DNA of 10,611 nucleotides, from contig JAYVZE010000007.1 of the NCBI GenBank assembly GCA_043783625.1, positions 1-10,611 of the forward strand, written 5' to 3'. The stretch comes from JAFDVL01 sp043783625. Its GTDB lineage: Bacteria > Acidobacteriota > Blastocatellia > RBC074. This document shows, piece by piece, positions 5,447 through 10,611 of the stretch; within the stretch, counting starts at the first letter, position 1, and each line of letters opens with the position of its first letter. The position numbers and the translations under genes were made by a program. The notes beneath the pieces are model-generated. The model did not search any database, was not told where the DNA came from, and saw only the letters and a list, made by a program, of their open reading frames with translations.

Positions 5447-7738
5447 ATGAAAACTACCCAAAACTTTTTTTTTACACTAGCTCTCACGATCTTTTTTTTC
5501 ACTGCTACCACGGCGCAAGTTACGAAAAAAGAATATCTCGACATGATCAAACGCGCCGCCGAGGAAGGGATCAAGACGAATCCGCAATCCGTGGAGGCGT
5601 GGAAAAAGAATCCGAAGTATTTTGAATTGTTCGGATATTTAGGACCGGGCGGCTCAGTTTATCTCGCCGATGTTTTAGGATATTTGTATCTCGAAACGAA
5701 AGACAAAAAATATGCCGAGCAAGCGCGTGACATTTTGATTTCTGTCGTGGATTTGCGCGAACAATTTGCCGATGAATTCAAAGGACGCCGCATCGAATAC
5801 CGCAACGGAGTCCCTGCGATTACTGATTTTTTTGTGATGCCGCCTTACATGCGTTCGTATATGCGCACGCGAGACAGTGGAGCTTTTGATGAGCAGACGC
5901 GCGCCAGAATTGAACGCGATTTGGCGTTTAGTTTGAATCACATTTTTTATTTTCCCGAATGGGGTGCGCATAACCGCGCGATGTTGCGAGCCGAGAGTTT
6001 GTATTACGGTTCGGTCGCATTGGCGCATCATCCCGATGCGAAAAAATGGCGGCAGATGGCGGAAACTCTGGCGAGCGACAGCCTCAAACAATGGGAAATT
6101 GAGGACGCCACCGGATACCACAGCATCTGGCTGAACGCTTTGTTTTCGTATGCCGATGTCAGTAATCAACCCGATGTTCTGCGTTCACCTGTTATTAAAT
6201 ATTACCTTGATTATTTTGTGCAATTGCTGACTCCGCATGGCAATGTCGCCGATTTTGGCGATGCTCATTGGAACGAAGGGAATACGCTGCGCTTCGTCGC
6301 GGTCTATGAAAAAGCGGCGGCGGTGTATCACGATCCGCATTACAAATATTTTGCCGAACAGCTATTGCGTCGCTCAATTGAACGGATGGCGAAGCAGCAG
6401 AACATCACTTCTGAAGCCGTGAATATTGGCACAGATAACGGTTCATATTTCACGAACGCGCACGCCTGGGCGGATGATTCGATCAAACCTGTCGCGCCAA
6501 CAAATTTAAGCGGTGACGTTTTGGAAGATATTGTCGGCAAGAAGTTTGTTTTTCGTGACGGCTGGAATCGAACGAATAATTTTCTATTGCTGAATTACCG
6601 TGATGAAGGCGATGGCGGTTTGCTGGCGCGAGATTCTTTGCGCAATACGCTGTCTGTCGAAGAAGAAAAAATGCATCACGGACATGCCGACGAAAACAGC
6701 ATTGCGCTGTTAATGAGTGGCGGTTCGGTATTACTTCATGACGGTGGTTATCGTCCTGATGTACCCAGCGGGCCATCAGGGGAATGGCGTTCTGATTTTT
6801 ATCACAACCGCGTAGTTGCCCGTAAAAACAAGCGTTCTAAAGGGCAGAGCTTGTTTGAATTTCTGAATAATTCTGGTGCCTATCGTAAAGTTCGTACGCA
6901 GAAAATTGATTTTCAACGCTTTCGTGAGGTTGATTACAGTCGCTCGCGCGTGGTGGATGAAGAGCTGGGCTATCAAGCGGATCGCGTGATGACGTGGGTG
7001 CGTGACAAGAATTATTGGATCGTCGTTGATGGCATCAAGACGCTGCGCAGCGATTGGTTTACGTTTACAAATCTTTGGCATACACGGCAAATCCTGAACC
7101 AGACCGCCAATTCATTCGATACTTTTTACGATCAAATTCAGACGGATAAATTGCCGGAAAATAAATCACTGCTGATCCATTTTCCTGAAAATACATTCGG
7201 CAAACAAATCGGGACATACAAGGAAACGCGCCATTTTCAGGACGAAACAGCGATGTATCAAACGGTCTCAAGTTTTTATAAAATCGGCGATACGGAATAT
7301 TTTGTCACGATTTTAATTCCGCACAATAAGGGCGAAGAAGCACAAAAAATGTTGCCGAATTTTCGTTTGCTTGAGACTGAAAAATCAGGTCGTGCCGTAG
7401 CGCTTGAAATCACCGAAGGCGCAACCAAATCAATGCTGTGCATGAAGCTGGATTTAGAAATGGACTTGGCACGTGAAAACGTCCGACCGCGTTATCAATA
7501 TAATCTTGGCAAAGTGAAGTACGACGATTTTGAGACGGATGCCGGATTTATGTTCGCAAAAATAGCCGATGGGCAGGTGTCGTATTCCGCGACCACAATG
7601 ACGAAAATTTTGTATCGTGAGCAGGTGTTAATGGAAGCTTTGCCGAATACTTTCGGACTGCAACTGGATGGCGCAGAGCCACGAATTGGGTTTGCGAAAT
7701 GGCGTAAATGGGAAGATGTCATCCTTCTCAAAAAATAA
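5447..7738 (+). CDS. Secreted heparinase II/III-family polysaccharide lyase
   Basis: A 763-residue exported protein, full length for the family. Residues 1-23 form a Sec signal peptide rich in Phe (cleavage near TTA-QV). Residues about 30-330 form the alpha/alpha-toroid: WGAHNRAMLRAESL (N176) and ATGYHSIWLNA (Y224) match positions where such lyases carry their Asn/His and catalytic Tyr. GDAHWNEGN is another conserved-looking stretch. Residues about 365-760 form the beta-sandwich heparinase II/III-like domain, with MHHGHADENS (H411, H413, D415) and LLHDGGYRP followed by YHNRVVARK, the typical continuation. Relatives (PL12, PL15, PL17, PL21) cleave uronic-acid polymers such as heparin, heparan or alginate by beta-elimination in the periplasm or at the surface. 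The exact substrate cannot be read from sequence. The next gene is a TonB-dependent receptor. Two long T tracts (5465-5473 and 5492-5499) sit in the signal-peptide coding region. Confidence 0.88.
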   Translation: MKTTQNFFFTLALTIFFFTATTAQVTKKEYLDMIKRAAEEGIKTNPQSVEAWKKNPKYFELFGYLGPGGSVYLADVLGYLYLETKDKKYAEQARDILISVVDLREQFADEFKGRRIEYRNGVPAITDFFVMPPYMRSYMRTRDSGAFDEQTRARIERDLAFSLNHIFYFPEWGAHNRAMLRAESLYYGSVALAHHPDAKKWRQMAETLASDSLKQWEIEDATGYHSIWLNALFSYADVSNQPDVLRSPVIKYYLDYFVQLLTPHGNVADFGDAHWNEGNTLRFVAVYEKAAAVYHDPHYKYFAEQLLRRSIERMAKQQNITSEAVNIGTDNGSYFTNAHAWADDSIKPVAPTNLSGDVLEDIVGKKFVFRDGWNRTNNFLLLNYRDEGDGGLLARDSLRNTLSVEEEKMHHGHADENSIALLMSGGSVLLHDGGYRPDVPSGPSGEWRSDFYHNRVVARKNKRSKGQSLFEFLNNSGAYRKVRTQKIDFQRFREVDYSRSRVVDEELGYQADRVMTWVRDKNYWIVVDGIKTLRSDWFTFTNLWHTRQILNQTANSFDTFYDQIQTDKLPENKSLLIHFPENTFGKQIGTYKETRHFQDETAMYQTVSSFYKIGDTEYFVTILIPHNKGEEAQKMLPNFRLLETEKSGRAVALEITEGATKSMLCMKLDLEMDLARENVRPRYQYNLGKVKYDDFETDAGFMFAKIADGQVSYSATTMTKILYREQVLMEALPNTFGLQLDGAEPRIGFAKWRKWEDVILLKK

Positions 7739-7780
7739 ATAATAAAAGTTAATATAGTCTTACCATCTGCTCAATTCGCC

Positions 7781-7810
7781 TTGACAGGGTTCCTAAGCTG
7801 CCTAGATACT
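7781..7810 (+). promoter_or_regulatory. Sigma-70-like promoter of the TonB receptor gene
   Basis: A perfect TTGACA (7781-7786) is followed after 18 bases by GATACT (7805-7810), a 4/6 match to TATAAT. A TATAAA at 7810-7815 is nearby but too far. The site lies about 100 bases before the receptor ATG, implying a leader of roughly 95-100 bases and expression independent of the lyase gene. Confidence 0.5.
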
Positions 7811-7837
7811 ATAAATGTTACTTATGGACATATTTAT

Positions 7838-7857
7838 GTAATTGCCAAGACAATTAC
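7838..7857 (+). promoter_or_regulatory. Stem-loop in the receptor leader
   Basis: A perfect 7-bp inverted repeat, GTAATTG (7838-7844) and CAATTAC (7851-7857) around CCAAGA, lies downstream of the predicted promoter and 57 bases before the receptor ATG. It may be an operator for a dimeric regulator or an RNA stem-loop. No T tract follows, so a terminator is unlikely. Confidence 0.4.
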
Positions 7858-7914
7858 GACACCTGGCTGAGCTGGATTTAATCACAAAGTACATCACCTT
7901 ATGAGGAGGCTATA

Positions 7915-10611
7915 ATGAAAGTTCTCAATAAGTTACTTATTGTTTTCTGCTTAACTTTGATTTCTTCTTTGACTTTTGCCCAAATTGACAAAGGTGCTCT
8001 ATCCGGCTCCATCACAGATGCTAGTGGAGCCATTCTTGCGGGTGCAAAAGTATCGGCAAAAAATGGTCGCACCGGAGTTTCGCAAGAGACAGTCTCAACC
8101 AGCTCTGGACTTTATGTTTTTCCTAATTTGGATCCGGGAACCTATGCGGTTACCTACGAGCAGGCAGGATTTAAAAAATTATCACGCTCCAACATTGTTG
8201 TTGCGGTTGGGAATCGCGCAGTAGTAGATGTGAAATTAGAAGTAGGCGATGTCTCACAGAGCGTTACGATCACCGATGCGCCTCCGTCGCTTAATACTGC
8301 GACAACGGAAATCGGGGTCAGCTTTTCTCCCAAACTTTATACGGATGCACCAGTCTCCGGCGCAGGTCTTCGCAGTATTGAAGCCTTTATCGGGTTACAG
8401 CCCGGTGTCGTGAATGGCGCAGGTGCTGAAGGCGGTATTTCGGGTGGTGCTCGTCGTTCTAAGGAAATTTTAGTCGATGGCGCAGGTATGACGAATCCTG
8501 AATCCGGGGGTGTTGCCTTCAATGGTTTACCTGCCTTTGAATCTATCGGTGAATTTCGCCTTATTAACAATACTTTCGCGGCTGAATATGGACGCACAGG
8601 TGGTGGAGTCGAATCATTTGTGACGAAGTCAGGCGGGAACCAATATCATGGAAACGTCTTCGATTTTCATACCAGCAGCGTACTGAATGCGGCTTCCTGG
8701 GCGGGCAAAGCCAACTCGACGCTGGCTAATCCGATTTTCAAAAAACCTAAGTTTCATGGCAATAACTATGGTGCTACGTTTGGTGGACCGATCTATTTGC
8801 CAAAGAAAATATTTGGCCCTCTTGGTGGTTACAACGAAGATAAATCAAAGACTTTCTTCCTGTTTACGACTGATAATTACCGGCGCGCCTCCGCATCATC
8901 AAGTTTTATTACTCTGCCAACAGTAAAAATGCGCAGTGGTGATTTTTCGGAGTACACCACCAAATCAATTTACGACCCGATTACAAAATTACCTTTCGCG
9001 GGCAATATTGTCCCGCTCAATCGGTTCAGTGCCGTTACTAAAAATATTCTGCCTTTGATTCCACTTCCAACGAACGGAAATCTTGTGCAGAATTATTTAC
9101 AGACCACGACCAGTGTGAATAAGCAAGATTCCTGGAGTATCAAAATTAATCAGAATTTTAGCTCTAAGCATCTCTTCAATATGTATTTGTCGAAGCAGTA
9201 CATCGGGTCGGTTGTCACAGGCCCTTTACCTGCTCCCTTATTAGGCAATGGCGGCAATGCCTTTAGCCCGAATAAACCACTTTTTGCGCGTTTTGGCTAC
9301 GATTGGGTCATTACTCCAACGATGAACTTGCACGTCAGTTATGGCATCACTAAATTGCGCGCATATTTTGAAAATCAGAGCGTTGGTCAAGGTTGGCCAC
9401 AAAAGTTAGGTTTAAAAGGAGTTCAGGAAGTGGGATCAGATGCCTTTCCGGTTGTGAACTTTGCAGGTGTTTATCAGGCACTGGCTGACACGAACGGAAC
9501 GAAGACAAATGGTACGCAGTTTAATAATACCAATCACGCACGAGCTGATCTGACCTGGGTCAGAGGTAATTTTAACTGGAAATTTGGTGCCGATATGCGT
9601 TGGATGCAGACGACGGGTGAAAAATTGCCCTCCGGTGCATTTGATGATGCCGGCGTGCAGGGTGTCTTCAATTTTAACTCCAATGAAACGGCTCTCAGTG
9701 GAGCGGGTGGTGATCCATTTGCCAGCTTCCTGTTAGGCATCTCGAATAGTTCTTCCCGTACTTACAACGGGACAGGAATCTCTGCCAAATTTGGTTACAA
9801 TGGATGGTATGGGCAGGCGGACTGGAGAATCCGCCCGAATTTGACTTTGAATTTTGGTCTCCGGTACGAACTTCCAACGCCACGTCAAACTGATCCAGTC
9901 GGATCATTTACCTCGTTCGATCCAAATTTAACTGATCCACGTTCAGGCTTAAAAGGAGCCTTGGCGTATTTGGGCAATTGCACAGGTTGCAATGGACAGG
10001 ATCGCTTCGGAAAGCTTGATCGCTCCTCGATTGGGCCCCGGTTGGGATTAGCCTGGTCAATTGGACAGAAAACCGTTGCCCGGCTTGGCTACGGCATTTA
10101 TTATTCGGCTGGAAATGGATTAACCGGAGGATTCTGCCTTCGTTGCGCGACCGGATTTGCTACAGTCGCAAGTGGAATTGGCGGATCAAATTGGGATAAT
10201 GGTTTTCTCCCGACTGCCAGTTTCCTGCCGCCACCAATTGTCAGTCCTTCGGCTGGTAACGCCGCTGATGAAATTTATTACATCAGCCCGAACTCTGGTC
10301 AAGCACCACGTTTCCAGAACTGGAGCATCAGTATTCAGCGTGAATTACCGATGAAATTCGTGGGTGAAGTTACCTATATTGGCAACCGTGGTACACGGCT
10401 TTCAGCCAGCCATTTCTCGTTGAATCTACTCGACCCCAAAAACTATGCGCTGGGTGCCTTGCTGTACAAATATATTGATGACCCGGATGTCGTGGCAGCA
10501 GGGTATAAGTCGCCGTATCCCAACTTCATCGCGGATTGGGGCAAGACCAGCACCACAACGGGGGCTACGCTGGCGCGAGCATTACGTCCGTACCCGCAAA
10601 TCAATGGTCCG
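7915..10611 (+). CDS. Oar-like TonB-dependent receptor, 3' end outside window
   Basis: The frame is open from 7915 to the window edge: 899 codons with no stop, so the C-terminus is missing. The start is firm: GAGGAGG (7903-7909) lies 5 bases before the ATG. Residues 1-22 form a Sec signal peptide (ends TFA-Q). Residues 23 to about 115 form a carboxypeptidase-regulatory (CarboxypepD_reg/TTR-like) domain, with GALSGSITDASGAILAGAKV and GLYVFPNLDPGTYAVTYEQAG. Residues about 120-240 form the plug, with EILVDG, FAAEYGRTGGG and VTKSGGNQYHG. The rest is an outer-membrane beta-barrel, with repeated aromatic strand patterns such as LTLNFGLRYELPTP and IGPRLGLAWS, and TLARALRPYPQ near the edge. This architecture is the large Oar-like receptor class abundant in Acidobacteriota. 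It would import a bulky ligand using TonB energy. Proximity to the lyase suggests a glycan, which is inference. Two CxxC motifs occur at 689-692 and 741-744. Confidence 0.92.
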   Translation, partial: MKVLNKLLIVFCLTLISSLTFAQIDKGALSGSITDASGAILAGAKVSAKNGRTGVSQETVSTSSGLYVFPNLDPGTYAVTYEQAGFKKLSRSNIVVAVGNRAVVDVKLEVGDVSQSVTITDAPPSLNTATTEIGVSFSPKLYTDAPVSGAGLRSIEAFIGLQPGVVNGAGAEGGISGGARRSKEILVDGAGMTNPESGGVAFNGLPAFESIGEFRLINNTFAAEYGRTGGGVESFVTKSGGNQYHGNVFDFHTSSVLNAASWAGKANSTLANPIFKKPKFHGNNYGATFGGPIYLPKKIFGPLGGYNEDKSKTFFLFTTDNYRRASASSSFITLPTVKMRSGDFSEYTTKSIYDPITKLPFAGNIVPLNRFSAVTKNILPLIPLPTNGNLVQNYLQTTTSVNKQDSWSIKINQNFSSKHLFNMYLSKQYIGSVVTGPLPAPLLGNGGNAFSPNKPLFARFGYDWVITPTMNLHVSYGITKLRAYFENQSVGQGWPQKLGLKGVQEVGSDAFPVVNFAGVYQALADTNGTKTNGTQFNNTNHARADLTWVRGNFNWKFGADMRWMQTTGEKLPSGAFDDAGVQGVFNFNSNETALSGAGGDPFASFLLGISNSSSRTYNGTGISAKFGYNGWYGQADWRIRPNLTLNFGLRYELPTPRQTDPVGSFTSFDPNLTDPRSGLKGALAYLGNCTGCNGQDRFGKLDRSSIGPRLGLAWSIGQKTVARLGYGIYYSAGNGLTGGFCLRCATGFATVASGIGGSNWDNGFLPTASFLPPPIVSPSAGNAADEIYYISPNSGQAPRFQNWSISIQRELPMKFVGEVTYIGNRGTRLSASHFSLNLLDPKNYALGALLYKYIDDPDVVAAGYKSPYPNFIADWGKTSTTTGATLARALRPYPQINGP

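Noticed and set aside
5675..6169. Open frame of 164 codons on the minus strand inside the lyase gene
   Set aside because: The plus strand is clearly coding here (toroid motifs), and the antisense product has no domain or signal features.

Overview
The window looks like chromosomal DNA of an Acidobacteriota member, plausibly class Blastocatellia. The pointers are a secreted von Willebrand factor A protein of the type common in Acidobacteria, an Oar-type TonB-dependent receptor with an N-terminal carboxypeptidase-regulatory domain, several secreted proteins with Sec-type signals, and moderate GC content. The taxon is inferred from gene families and was not confirmed by any search.

Left part (1-3550). 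A minus-strand amidohydrolase of the MtaD / SAH deaminase type diverges from a plus-strand secreted VWFA protein. The 147 bases between their preferred starts carry a TATAAT box for each direction. The VWFA gene converges on a minus-strand gene for a small secreted coiled-coil protein, with two hairpins in the 77-base gap. Upstream of the coiled-coil gene lies a cluster of four perfect hairpins (3366-3512), three of which share a TTYA loop. It resembles a REP/BIME-type dispersed palindrome element.

Middle part (3555-5446). A minus-strand run reads, in transcription order: remnant of a GNAT acetyltransferase, RelE/HigB-like (Gp49 family) toxin, XRE/HigA-like antitoxin, and an exported xylose-isomerase-like TIM-barrel protein. 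The toxin frame is broken by one extra base in an A5 run. Removing one A restores a complete 117-residue protein that matches the family pattern. The antitoxin stop and the TIM-barrel start are 3 bases apart, so these genes are probably co-transcribed.

Right part (5447-10611). A secreted heparinase II/III-type polysaccharide lyase is followed by a large Oar-like TonB-dependent receptor that runs off the end of the window. The receptor has its own TTGACA promoter, a perfect 7-bp stem-loop in its leader and a strong ribosome binding site. The pair suggests a small glycan-use locus in which the lyase cleaves a uronate-containing polymer and the receptor may import products. No SusD, sulfatase, other glycosidase or regulator is visible here.

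No clearly new multi-gene system was found. The observations most worth checking are the frame-disrupted toxin, the palindrome cluster, the long T tracts in the lyase signal-peptide region, and the lyase-receptor pairing.
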